This document shows, piece by piece, positions 1 through 10,659 of a DNA stretch of 64,000 bases (position 1 is the stretch's first letter; every line of letters begins with the position of its first letter). Source of the DNA: Anastrepha obliqua (Eukaryota > Arthropoda > Insecta > Diptera > Tephritidae). The stretch lies in contig NC_072892.1 in the NCBI RefSeq assembly GCF_027943255.1, forward strand, positions 159,280,792 through 159,344,791, given 5' to 3'. The notes under the pieces were generated by a model. That model saw only the letters and a program-made list of their open reading frames with translations, was not told where the DNA came from and made no database searches. Both the position numbers and the translations under genes were made by a program.

Positions 1-83
1 GTAGATATCTGCCTGTTGGAGGTCTCAAAACGGCGCTTTAATGCTACTTCGGGGGTGCCAGACTGGTATTTCAACCATTTCAC
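1..83 (+). mobile_element. 3' tail of an RNase H-bearing non-LTR retrotransposon
   Basis: The first 83 bases match the last ~90 bases of the non-LTR copy that ends near 54353, and the reverse complement of 14849-14935. Shared blocks include GTAGATATCTGCCTGTTGG and the closing CAACCATTTCAC. The coding part lies outside the window on the left. It is a third member of one family, in plus orientation. What is seen is the sequence match; that it is the element's 3' untranslated tail is inferred from the two other copies, where it follows the end of the coding region. Confidence 0.7.
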
Positions 84-1110
84 CTACCTACCAAACATTT
101 TGCATAAAATTCGAATCGTGAAACCTCGACCATTTTAAACCCTTTTCGAAGAAAAACTTTTTATTCGAAATAACAAGAGAAATAAAAATTTCGACCGCGC
201 ACTTTCGAAAAATTGTAAGCCATACACAACGTCCCGGCCTAATGCACATACTTTTATGTAAGTATTTAGCAAAAACAAAAACAATTGGAAGAGTAAATTC
301 CAAAATAAAATTAAGTGCGGTAAAATGATAAATGCAAGCAGGAGACAAAACTGCAATTGTAACCAACAATTTATTTTGGGCAAAAATGCAATCGCATTAC
401 ACACGAACACACACAAATACATGCATACATGAATGCCTATGTATGCATATGTATTAATAACCGCCTTTTAGGTGGCTACTAATTGATCTCGCAGGATCGC
501 CTCGAGTTAGGAAATATTTTTTTTTTTGTTTTTCTCTTCTTTTTATCCCTCTGTCTCTTTCATGAGGGGCTGTTTGTTCCTCCTTCAATTATGTGTGCTT
601 ATGTGACTGTAGGAACGTCGCTGCTCGTGCGCGGATTCCCCGCCCGCATTACAAATAATACGTGTAATTATGTCGCTTCGTGTCATTGCCGTCGGTGACA
701 GTCAGCGAACTTCAGGCGAATCCAACAGAATATCTTGTAAGTATTCCCCATTGTAGTGTCACTGTCCATGCCACGCTATCATTAGCGCCTGTATATGGCG
801 CACGTGATTTAAGGCTTTGACAGCGGCATGAGAAAACAACAATAACAACAAGCATTGCCATCACTAAGTATTAAAATTATAATGCATCAAATTCCATTGC
901 ATTCTAGGCGACTAAAATTTGTCCATACACAAACAAATTTCTATGCATGCATACGATGCGTACAAATAAAGGGTGTGTTTTTTGGAGGTGCTGCGCTTTT
1001 ATTGAAATTAACAAACAATTTTAAGCGAGTTATACTTTACTTCCTTTCAATCCAATTCATTTTCAGAACAGATCGCTACATTTTTTAAAGGGCTTAAAAA
1101 AAAGTAAATA
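84..1110. other. AT-rich spacer, no gene recognised
   Basis: No reading frame here resembles a protein I know. There is CATA/ACAC-rich simple sequence around 395-450 and short T runs. Short frames exist, but they lack codon structure or motifs. Confidence 0.6.
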
Positions 1111-1267
1111 ATTGGCGCGAACACTTCTGTTAGGTATTTGGCCGAGGTCCTCCCCTATTTGTGGTGTGCGTCTTGACGTTGTTCCACAAATGCAGGGATT
1201 ACAGTTTTAAGGCGGCTTTGAACGGCAAATGGTTTTATGTGAGGAACTTTTTCAGGGGCTACCGCTA
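1111..1267 (-). mobile_element. SINE body fragment, head missing
   Basis: The segment matches the body and 3' end of the SINE at 6554-6843. Shared words on the plus strand are TTTGGCCGAG, TATTTGTGGTGTGCGTCTTG and GTTGTTCCACAAATG. The tRNA-like head that should follow on the right is absent, and part of the middle (the stretch with the ACACTCGGAGG block) is deleted. The copy is old and truncated. Confidence 0.7.
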
Positions 1268-2029
1268 AACTTAGGCCTGGTAAACTGTAAATTGAAAACA
1301 GCGCATCAAACTCTTCCCATAAAAACAGTACTAATTAAAAAAATCTCTCGCCCATTAACTTAAATAAATTTATAAAAAAATATTTTTAGCCGCACCACAC
1401 AGATTTCCAGTAACGAGATTAGCACTAATGAAGTTTAAATGAATTAAGCCATAAATAAACTCACCAACAAGCTCGAGTAACACTTCCGCTATCCTCAGTT
1501 CCCCCACTCTCTATAAACTATTTGAACTGTTTGCTGGTTTCGTTGCATGGAATCGATGGAATGGATGGCCGGAAAATTTTCCAAACAGTCAGGCAGGCAA
1601 TATTACCCATAGCAATTAAGGCCTAGGAACGCTTTCATTTTCTTCTATTTGTTTCGGTTTCAGTAACATTAATATTTCAGGCTATAGGTCGTTAGCCTAT
1701 TATACTAATCTACTCGATGGGGCTGCCGTCTTAGATTTAGCTGGGGGGAACAGCATTTCCAAGTCAGCCGTTTTTACAAGTCAGACGCTGTTTGCAGCCG
1801 CCCACTATGGAACGGACGCTGCGGAAGGTTTCTGCATTTGATGCTTTTTTGAAGACGGCATCTTCTCGCCTTGTCGATGATGTTTAGGACTTTGCAGTTT
1901 TTTAATTATAGGACTGTGGAGCCCATTTTACACCTCCACCTCAGTCTGATACAGCAAGCACTTTGCGGTTCCAACCGACGCCCTAGTAAAAAATTCTTTC
2001 CTCCTCAGCTAATTTCAAAGATTTTTTTT
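1268..2029. other. Unassigned region
   Basis: The stretch is moderately AT-rich with a few GC-richer islands (about 1720-1990). I translated both strands and found nothing convincing. It may be a decayed non-LTR body, since it directly adjoins two non-LTR 3' ends. Confidence 0.4.
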
Positions 2030-2290
2030 TTATAAATCTTAGCAGCAGAGGGAAAGAGAATGTAACTCGTTCGTTCTCAATACATTTGACCCAAAAGTAT
2101 ACCATCTAAGTCTAAGTCTAAAGCGAAAGCCGGACCGTGGCAGAGAAAATGCTCTGTACTATCATATCTTCCTACAGCATGCAGTTTATTTCAGTAATTT
2201 GGAGTGATTGGTTATCTCAATACCACTATTTCTAGAATAACCAGCTTTTCATATGAGTAACGCACCGCTTATTGGCCTAGAAATTTCCGA
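2030..2290 (-). mobile_element. Non-LTR retrotransposon C-terminal relic
   Basis: On the minus strand the translation contains STEHFLCHGPAFA followed by FGSNVLRTNELHSLSLC. This matches the cysteine/histidine C-terminal region of the family seen at 25640-26160 (STEHFFSECPAF, FGSDVMRM) and 21250-21725. That region sits after the reverse transcriptase of many insect non-LTR elements and is used here only for family assignment. Several frameshifts and stops are present. Confidence 0.55.
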
Positions 2291-2454
2291 AAATAGCTAG
2301 ATTTTTCGGCCAAGACTAATAACTTGACAACCCATTACAGAAATTGTTCCAATCATATCACCTACTAGGCGACTAATTGACAAGCCCCTTTCTCGAAATG
2401 ATCTGGTCAAGAAACCTTCGGCACTTCAAGCACTGAATGGCATGAAGCACCAGT

Positions 2455-2830
2455 TTGCGATTATGTAGATTAGATTGATTTGAGTTTTGCACTTCGACCT
2501 CGTGGTCTTTTGTGTCCTCTATTCATCCCACTACCTCATCCAGACCCAGTTCCCTTATTAAACTTAAGATAGAGCTGGGTTGGAGTGAGCGTATGCGCCC
2601 CTCTTCTAGCTGCAAATAGCCAAGATGATTCAACCTTCTCCGCACTATGGCGCTGCATTCAAGAAGAAGATGCCTTGGTGTATACGGAGATTGGCCGCAG
2701 AAGCGTCAAGAGTCAGTGGACCATATCCCGACCATGTAAAGATAACTGTGTAGTCTGCAATGGCCTGTGAGAATATCCGTGAGCACTCTCGGCTTATCAT
2801 TAGGGAGAGTTATGAGTTTTTTAATTCGAA
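2455..2830 (-). mobile_element. 3' end of a non-LTR retrotransposon
   Basis: The minus strand encodes VLTDILTGHCRL, then HLLLECSAIVRRRLNHLG and finally SLIRELGLDEVVG before a stop. This is the usual end of the second reading frame of R1/LOA/I-like elements: the 'LTGHC' block, a zinc-knuckle-like C/H segment, and the 'RRRL..LG' block. The 3' untranslated tail runs to about 2455 and ends in an AATCTAATCTA-type repeat. The upstream body is missing, as expected for a 5'-truncated insertion. The clade is not fixed. Confidence 0.65.
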
Positions 2831-3240
2831 AGCAAACAAGCAAATGTCGTGTTGTTGAAAGCAGCGTCGAAACAATCCATTTGGGTCTTCTACCACACTC
2901 AATTCTATAGTGTCAGTGCTTACTCCTTGTGCACAAAAAGATTTTATATTACAATAATAATATTTCTAAGAGCGAATGTGGGCACAAATTGATTTAAGGT
3001 GTAGGTTCTTGGACGATTATACGTTCAAGCCTTCGTTGTACGAAAGAAAACGCATAACAGTTAACAAAATACTATACTGATTTACAGCAAAAAAAAACCC
3101 CATGAACCAGATCATCAAATTTCTATGTAAAATCGGCCGTTGAGTCCGAAAATCTATATACTTTTTTTTCGGCCTAAAAGATTCGAGATATAGATAAATA
3201 ACGATTTTGAGCTAAGCAAAGAAAAATTATGTGAATTTAT
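2831..3240. other. Spacer before the tandem array
   Basis: No coding signal is seen. The last ~120 bases (A/T runs, AAAATCTATATAC) may belong to the element that carries the tandem array that follows, but I cannot set its left border. Confidence 0.4.
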
Positions 3241-4155
3241 GGTGGCGCAAAATTAATCATCCAATTTAGTTTTTGAATAACTTTTTTACTAAAAAAATGA
3301 TTTTGTGTGATGAAAATCTTTTTTTTATCTTAACGCGCTCAAGCCGTTCAAGTACCTAAATATTTGGGGGCGCAAAGTTAATCACCCAATTTAGTTTTTG
3401 AATTACTTTTTCACTAAAAAAATGAGTTTGTGTGATGGAAATCTTTTTTTTTTAACTTAACGCGCTCAAGCCGTTCAAATACTTAAATATTTGGTAGCGC
3501 AAAATTAATCATCCGATTTTGTTCTTGAGTAACTTTTTTACTAAATAAAAAAACTTATTTTGTCTGATGGAAATCTTTTCTTCACCTTTACGCGCTCAAG
3601 CCATTCAAATACCTAAATATTTGGTGGCGCAAAATCAATCATTCAATTTTGTTCTTGAATAACTTTTTCACTAAAAAAATGATTTTATGTGATGGAAATC
3701 TCTTTTTGACCTTTATGCGCTCAAGCGACTCAAATACCTAAATATTTGGTGGCGCAAAATTAATCATCCGTTTTTTTCCTTGAATAACTTTTTTACTAAA
3801 TAAAAAAAAATTATTTTGAGTGATGGAAAAAAATTTCGTGAGATGGAAATTATTTTTTTTAACTTGACGCGCTCAAGCCACTCAAATACCTAAATATTTC
3901 GGTGGTGCAAAATTCATCGTCCAATTTAGTTTTTGTATAACTTTTTTACTAAATAAAAAAAATTATTTTGAGTGATGGAAATCTTTTTTTTTAACTTAAC
4001 GCGCTCAAGCCGTTCAAATACCTAAATATTTGGTGGCGCAAAATTAGTCATCCAATTTTGTTCTTGAGTAACTTTTTTACTAAAAAAGAAAAATTATTTT
4101 GAGTTATGGAAATCTTTGGTAGAGCAAAATGATTCATCCTATTTTGTCCTTGAAT
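3241..4155 (+). repeat. Tandem array of ~126-bp monomers (7-8 copies)
   Basis: The word GGTGGCGCAAAATTAATCAT, or a close variant, recurs at about 3241, 3367, 3493, 3623, 3749, 3901, 4032 and 4118. Spacing is therefore near 126-131 bp, with one long (152) and one short (86) interval. Each monomer then carries TTTTTGAATAACTTTTTTACT, GATGGAAATC with a T run, CGCGCTCAAGCC and TACCTAAATATTTGG. No monomer is coding. Related single monomers lie at 4465, 20459-20625 (inverted) and 26422. The array may be the internal repeat block of a MITE-like or foldback element, or a young satellite seed. Confidence 0.85.
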
Positions 4156-4464
4156 AACCTGTGTTATATAAATATCAACGCGAATTTTAACCCATTTTAA
4201 ATTTGCGAAATATTTTATCCCAATTTAATAGGCTAAAAAACTGCATACCAAAATTTTGCTAAAAACTCTGATTAAAATTGTACTCCAATTGTTTTAATTT
4301 TTTTTTACTTTTCTACAAAGTTTGAAATTTGGAGTTACATAGTTTTTATTGTAGTATAAGCTATATTTTTATAAAATAATAATAAAAATCAAATAAGAAA
4401 TAAATAAATAGCCAAAACTTTGCTATAGGCCGTATATTATTGTGACTGCCACTGAACAAAGCCA

Positions 4465-4550
4465 AGGTGGCGCAAAATTAATCACCTTATCGGAATATTA
4501 ATAATTTTCCAAATGGTGTCATATGTTTGAGCGGCTTTTAGATATTTGAG
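4465..4550 (+). repeat. Solo copy of the array-related repeat end
   Basis: AAGGTGGCGCAAAATTAATC followed by ACCTTATCGG and AATGGTGTCATATG matches the repeat at 26422-26500. The first 20 bases equal the monomer start of the array at 3241. It probably represents an end of the same element family. Confidence 0.65.
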
Positions 4551-6084
4551 CGGTTAGTTTGAAAAATCGATGGTCAACTGCATTAACAACACAACTCAAA
4601 ATTTCATATATTTTACTTATGCGCATTAACTTGATAAATAAATAATTTTTTGGTGGAACACCCCAACTCAACGGAGTGTTTTAATTTGTGTCGTTATTGC
4701 AGAGCCCCATCAATAAACCCTCATTGAAACTTTTTGCGCTTGAAAAAAAACACCCGTTACAAGCATGTGCTTTGTTGTTATTATTAAAACTATTTGCAGT
4801 TATTTCTGTTGTAATTTATTGCTGTTGGTGTTGTTGCTGCCCTTCGTGTTTTCTGTTGTTTGTCATACGTACAATTATTCCACACCATACAATAGCGTAA
4901 GTCTACATTTATGTACGTATGTATGTATGTATGTGTATGTAAGTATATCCGTTCATATCATTGCATTGCGCCTGCGCCACCGACGCAACAACATCATTTC
5001 ATTCCCGTGCTGCCAATGACCACAAACTACGACAAACTATGTCCGTTTTTTTTTTTCTTTCTTGTATAGCACAGCAATTAACTGTCAGTGCGCCAACCTT
5101 TGTAACATTAGCATGCACTGTTAAACTGCTATACATTTCAGTATTTTGTTTTTTCACCAACACTGTTGGCATTTTCCACCACTCGCGCTGAATGAATTTC
5201 TTTCATAAATTAGACGTATTATTTATTTTATTTTGTTCTAATGTTCATAATTAATGCTCCAAAACATATTGTATTGTTGTTATTATTGTAAATAGCCAGG
5301 AATGTCTATTATACGGCCGATAAACATCAAAAACTTAGTTTATAAATGTTTAAGTGGTTGTAGTTGTAGTTGTTTATTATTTTATCTTTGCAACTATTTA
5401 ATTATACATATAAAAAACAATAATGAAATATTTGTGAGTATTCACACATACTTGTACGCACATGTATGAGTAAGTTAGTGAGAGAGTGCGAAAAAAGTAG
5501 CGAGTAATGGTAAACCGGTAGTTCTCATGGTTCTCACTTCAGTTCCATGTGAATAGCGGACGATTTTTAGAACGCAATGCAATAAAAATAAAGGAAAATC
5601 CTAAAGAGCTTAAAAGATGTACCAAAATGCTCAAATAATAATAAATATTATATAATAATCATATAATCTGACCTATTCTAAACAGAAATTTTTATGAGTG
5701 ACATTTTCTCTTTCCTCTTATCACAAACAAACTTCCCAAATGGGAAATTGTGTTTTGGAAAAAAGTAGGTATCAATAGAGAGAATGTGATTGCATTTTGA
5801 AACGAGTTTTTCGGCAGCAAAGTGTGAGGGACTTTGTTGTCATTTTCATTGGGGAAAGATTTTTACGTGGCCGGCCCCAAACCCAGCACATAACCAAATA
5901 TCATGAGGTGCATCGCCTTCTCACATTAACTCGATCTCAAGCGAACGTTCTGGAGCTACCCAGAAGATACTTGCACGACGCCCGGAAGTTGTGAGCTGAT
6001 TGGACCGCATGCAGAAAAATCGTCCTGACCATTCCCAAGTGAATGCCAATCAGGGACTTTCCCACTTGCGTGGACTTCTACACA
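4551..6084. other. Spacer with GTAT microsatellite
   Basis: A (GTAT)n microsatellite lies at about 4913-4940. The rest is AT-rich with no recognised gene. Frames around 5797-6060 flow into the RTE-like relic, but I could not match their translation to any known domain. Confidence 0.5.
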
Positions 6085-7352
6085 CGGAAAATGCACCATC
6101 CATCAGAAATTCACAATACACCACGAAAGGAGAATCGACACACACCATCTTTTCGTCGACTTCAAAGCTGCATTCGACAGTACGAAAAGGAATTTCCTGT
6201 ATGCCGTGATGTCTGAATCTGGTATCCCCGAAAAATTAATACGGCTATGCAAAATGTTTTTGATCAATACCAGCAGGGCCGTCAGAATTGGAAAGAACTT
6301 TTCCGAGCCGGATGATACCAAAACGAGGTTTTGGAGAGGGTGGCTCGCTGTCGAGCGACTTCTTTAACTTGATGATGGAGACGATCGTGTGCGCCGCAGA
6401 GCGTACAATTGTTGGCGTACGAACGAGGACAAAACGAAGTACCTCCTGTTATCAAGCAAACTCTCGGCGCACTGTCACAACTCACTGCGCAACGTCACTG
6501 TTGACAGTTATGATTTCGCGGTTGTAAAAGACTTCGTTAGTTTCGGAACCAGCGCGTACACCCTTTTGGCCGAGCTCCTCCTCCTATTTGTAGTGTGCGT
6601 CTTGATGTTGTTCCACAAATGGAGGGACCTACAGTTTCAAGCCGACTCCGAACGGCAGATATTTTTATGAGGAGCTTTTTCATGGCAGAAATACACTCGG
6701 AGGTTTGCCATTGCCTGTCGAGGGGCGACCGCTATTAGAAAAACTTTTTCTTAATTCTGGTGTTTCACCGAGATTCGAACCGACGTTCTCTCTGTGAATT
6801 CCGAATGGTAGTCACGCACCAACCCATTCGGCTACGGTGGCCGCCAGCATTAACACCGATAATAATGTCAGCCTTGAAATCCAACGGAAAATATCTTATG
6901 CCAATAAGTGCTACTTTGGACTAAGTAGGCAACTGAGGAGTAAAGTCCTCTCTCGACGAACAAAACTAACACTTTGCCAGGCTCTCATCATGCCTGTCCC
7001 TGCCCCATGGCGCAGAAGCTTGGACGATAACAACATCTGATGAGGTGGCGCCTGGAGTGTATGAGAAAAATTCTGCGCAAGATTTTTGGACCTTTACACG
7101 TCGGCGACGGCGAATATCGCAGAAGATGGAACGATGAGTTGTATGAGCTTTACGACGACATAGACATAGCGCAGCGAATAAAGATCCAGCGGCTACGTTG
7201 GCTGGGTCATGTCGTCCGAATGGATACAAAGGCTCCGGCTATGAAAGTATTCGATGCGGTACCAACTGGTGGTAGCAGAGAAAGAGGGTGGCCTCCTTTG
7301 CGTTGGAAAGATCAGGTGGAGAAGGACAGGGCTTCACTTGGTGTGTCCAATC
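6085..7352 (+). mobile_element. RTE-like non-LTR reverse transcriptase relic, split by a SINE
   Basis: The plus strand encodes HLFVDFKAAFDS (RT motif A with its aspartate), SGIPEKLIRLCKM and RAVRIGKN. It continues with VVKDFVSFG, is cut by the SINE at 6554-6843, and resumes at INTDNNVSLEIQRK, CYFGLSRQL and SRRTKLTLCQALI. It ends with RRRWNDELYELYDD and RIKIQRLRWLGHVVRM. These blocks are typical of RTE-like endonuclease-reverse transcriptases of insects. The catalytic YADD block is lost by an internal deletion. Frameshifts occur throughout, so it is a dead copy. It ends abruptly at about 7352 against an opposed element. Confidence 0.75.
6554..6843 (-). mobile_element. tRNA-headed SINE, 290 bp, with 5-bp target duplication
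   Basis: Read on the minus strand, the element begins with a tRNA-like head carrying an A-box-like GTAGCCGAATGGG and a B-box-like GGTTCGAATCT. These are the internal promoter elements expected for RNA polymerase III. The unique body follows and it ends near GGTGTACGC. CCAGC flanks it on both sides (6549-6553 and 6844-6848) and is the target duplication. Removing the insert rejoins the RTE-like coding sequence in frame (DFVSFG.. to ..INTDNN). This is the best-preserved SINE in the window. Confidence 0.85.
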
Positions 7353-7354
7353 GG

Positions 7355-8060
7355 CGTAAGTGGGATGTTCTAGGAGTTCACAGAAGTTCCAATGAATACC
7401 TCTTCTTTCCCCCTCGATGCAACTTTTGAGGATATCATCAATCACAATAAGAAATAACAACGGAGACAAACTTTGGGACAAGTTACCATTATGCTAAATT
7501 CTGCATCTGAAGCTATTATAGTGAGCGTGAATGAGCGTTCGGACATTCCGAGCGTCTAGCGCATCCTATATGCTGATATGAAATACGCTATGAAAAGCTG
7601 TGCTGGTGCTGTGGTTTATAAACGTTAGTTCGAGGATTGTTTGCCATTCTTGGGCTTGTTTCATAATGATGCGCATCGTGCTGATTTGGTCGACGCAGGA
7701 TCGGTTGTTTCTGAAACTTGCTTGCTGTTTTCCCAAAGTGTTGTCTGTGGTGATTTTCATGCGATTTAGCTGCACACTGGACAGAATATTTGACGCTTAT
7801 GACAGCAGCATTATTCCCCTATAATTTTTCAGTTCACCTTTCTTTGACAGTACCACCAGGAAGCCTTGCAATCAATCATGTGAGAGCTTCTCTTCATCCC
7901 CGACAGCATTGAAAATAGGCTGAAGAAGATTTGCAGCCTGCTCTGGGCAAGCCTTACGAACCTCTGCTTGAAGAATGTCGCAGCTGGCCGTCTTGTTGCT
8001 TTTTAGGAATTTTATAATAGTAAGTATCTCCTGATTGGTTGCCTGTATGATAACGTAAAT
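7355..8060 (-). mobile_element. Non-LTR reverse transcriptase fragment
   Basis: The minus strand encodes ATNQEILTIIKFLKSNKTAS, then LLQPIFNAVGDEEKL, GKQQASFRNNRSCVDQIS, SLSPLLFLIVIDDILKS and TYAD. This follows the order of RT fingers and palm, ending just as the catalytic YADD motif would begin. The truncation point coincides with the end of the plus-strand RTE-like relic, so one element was inserted into or joined with the other. Frameshifts separate the blocks. The clade is uncertain. Confidence 0.65.
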
Positions 8061-9234
8061 ATTTCTGTAACTCCCGATAGTTAATTTGTGCCAAAGGGCA
8101 ACTAAAAAAATTGGCTTCTTTCTTGAGAAAATATTTAGTTTTTTTTTTTTTTTATTTGGCGATATTAAATGACATCTGATATTGCTTAAATATTCACACA
8201 AGTGCCCTTTTCGAAATTGTATATTCAATTCTATCAATTCTTCATTATTTCTATACTAAAAAGTACAAGCACTCGCCTCCTAATTAAACGCCAATTGCCA
8301 GCCAACTCCAGCATACAGCAATTAAAATATTTACAAGTCCACATACATAAATACTATAGTTGTTGTAGATGCTGGGATATGGAAGCACCTGATTTGTTTG
8401 GGCGGAGCATAGCGACTGCAACAACAACGCGCTCTGTGCATAAATTATGATTTAAGTTGCATGTGAAGCTGTGGCATAGGATATTATTGGTTGTGCATTT
8501 GGGATGCTCGTAAGCTAAAAGCAACAACAAACTGCTACCCATAATAGCAATAATATTACCACATATGTATGCGTACCATGTACGTTAGTGTGTGCGTGTG
8601 TGTGTGTGTGCTGTAGCAACCCGAGCAGAGACATATACAACATCAGTGATCTGTATACGAAAATCAAAACAAGGCATGTAAAATGAAAGATAAGTCGAAA
8701 AAGTGAGGCAAAGCAAAGCAGAGGTGGAAGCGAAAGACCAAAGACACAAACCTGGGAAACTGGGAATAAAATGAATAAACCAGAAATCGCTGCTGCAGTG
8801 CTTTTAAATGTGTGACTGCGCGTGATTGTGTTTGTATTTGTTGTATTATGTATGGTTGTGTGCGTGTTTGTTGTAGTTAACGTATTTTTGCGCTTGTTAA
8901 CGATTACTGCCAAGCGACATGCAAATGATCGTAGCGATGCATCTATACATTGGGTTGGGCCGATTTTTTGTCTGTCGAATTTTTAGGTATAAAATAATTC
9001 TTGAGCTCTTACTGAGAGAAAAAGTTATTTTATAAGTATCGCATTTGCTGCTGGATTTTATGTTGTGTCAAGTGCACAAGTATTGAATTCGAAAATTAAA
9101 GGCTTCATTCCATGTACTTTAGATTGCCACGCATTGAGAAATAATGAAGTTCGAAAACGCTTAATTTTGTAGTAATTTCTGTATAAAATCGAAATAAATA
9201 GAAATAAAAATGCCATAGTAAAGGGTAAACGATA
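8061..9234. other. Spacer with GT microsatellite
   Basis: A (GT)n tract lies at about 8587-8611. No protein similarity is apparent. CA/GT-rich and AT-rich sequence predominates, and short frames are shadows of simple sequence. Confidence 0.6.
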
Positions 9235-10530
9235 TGAAGTGTTACCAACTTCACACTGCTTGTATCTGTTGAACAGCTCATGACATCAACGTCAAAATTG
9301 TTCTAATGACAGTTCAATATATTGTTTATAAGCCATCAAAAGCATTTGCGTCTCAGTTTTGTTGAATTTTTTTTTTTTTCTGTGATGGAATTCAAACGTA
9401 ATAGTGTGATTGCGTTATATTTGGCTGGAAAATCACAACCATCCATTGCTCGTGAGCTCAGTCACCTCAAAGTGAAAAAAATGTTTGTGTATCGCACTAT
9501 AGAACGTTACGATGATACTGGTAGCATTGCAAAACGCTATGGAGGTGGACCAAAAAAACCGCAACAACGCCAGAAATAGTTCGGAAAATGAAGGCTCGAC
9601 TTGAACGAAATCCACGTCGAATTTCGTCAAAGTGGAAGAAAAATGGCCAAACAATTGAAAATATCGCAAGACAGCATTCGACGCATATTGAAAAATGAGC
9701 ACAAGGTCAAGGCTTATAGTTCCAAAAAGCGCACGATCTTTCACCTCAGCAAAAAAAAGTTCGGCGCGAAAGAGCAAAGGAGTTTTTGCGCTTGCACGAA
9801 CGTGGCGAATTTCCTAACATTATGTTTTCTCATGAAAAAAATTTCCCAATTGAACAGTTCATAAACAGTCAAAACGATCGTATTTACTTGACCGAACGCT
9901 CATACGAGAATTTGAGCCTACGTATGGCCACTTGAAGCAATTTCCCATCGCAAGTGCTGATTTGGGCCGCAGTGACCGCTGATGGACGCTCTCCAATCGT
10001 TTTTATCGAGCCTGGTGTCAAAGTGAATGCGACTTATTATCGGGAAAATGTTTTAGAAGCTGCTTTAGAGCCGTGGACACGCAAACATTTCGATCGTAGA
10101 CCATGGACGTTCCAACAGAACTCGTCACCGTCGCATATAGCTCGTGTGAACCAAGAATGGTTAAAAAATCATGTTCCACACTTTATTTCGTCCACACAAT
10201 GGCTTTCGAATTCGCCAGACGCAAATCCGATGGACTATTCCATCTGGTCCATTTTGGAGAGCAAGGTGAGGAGTAAAAAATATGCCAGTATGGATGCTTT
10301 GAAAAAAGCGATTATACGAAAATGGGCCAAAATACCTCAAGATAACATTCGTGCAGCATTCAACTAATTTTTTGACAGTTTGAAGGTTATAGTCAAGGCA
10401 AAAGGTGGTCATATCGAGCTAAAGTGAATATGTTAAAATTGTAATCATTTTTGAACAATTTTGTCTTTGAAATCAATAAAAACTAATTCCACACAAAAAA
10501 GTTATGATGTTTTGAATAGATAACACTTCA
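9235..10530 (+). mobile_element. Full-length but decayed DD37D (maT-like) element
   Basis: TA dinucleotides flank an element with short terminal inverted repeats TGAAGTGTTAYC at 9235 and 10519-10530. The 1296-bp length is normal for the group. The transposase starts at about 9385 (MEFKRNSVIALYLAGKSQ, an HTH-like start) and ends at 10367. The last catalytic region reads FQQNSSPSH ... SPDANPMDY. There are 37 residues between the first N, where an aspartate is expected, and the last D, which is the DD37D spacing of maT-type elements. Several frameshifts and the D-to-N change make it inactive. Confidence 0.8.
9385..10367 (+). pseudogene. DD37D transposase pseudogene
   Basis: The N-terminal HTH (VIALYLAGKSQPSIARELS) and a second helix block (MAKQLKISQDSIRRILKN) are recognisable. 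So is the C-terminal part from LIWAAVTADGRSPIVFIEPG to the final IPQDNIRAAFN. Frames change at about 9580 and 9770-9950, and the region around the first catalytic aspartate is scrambled. In a live relative this protein would bind the terminal repeats and cut and paste the element at TA. The second acid is N (in FQQNSSPSH) rather than D. Confidence 0.7.
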
Positions 10531-10566
10531 TATTGTATAAAGATATTTTGAAAATCCAATAGTCTC

Positions 10567-10657
10567 GTGGCCACCGTAGCCAAATGGCTTGATGCGTGAC
10601 TACTATTCGGAATTCAGAGAGAACGTAGGTTCAAATGTCGGTGAAAGACCAAAAAAG
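10567..10657 (+). mobile_element. SINE, left part (tRNA-like head), cut by a mariner
   Basis: GGCCACCGTAGCCAAATGGC opens the head and GGTTCAAATGT is the B-box-like site. The head stops at a TA (10658-10659) where the mariner begins. The body continues beyond it at about 11926-12066. Together the two parts form one plus-strand SINE copy. Confidence 0.8.
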
Positions 10658-10659
10658 TA

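Noticed and set aside
10620..10650. Functional tRNA gene at the SINE heads (also 6770, 50322, 60290)
   Set aside because: Only A/B-box-like words are present. Acceptor-stem pairing and an anticodon arm are not convincing, and the head always continues into the SINE body or breaks off.
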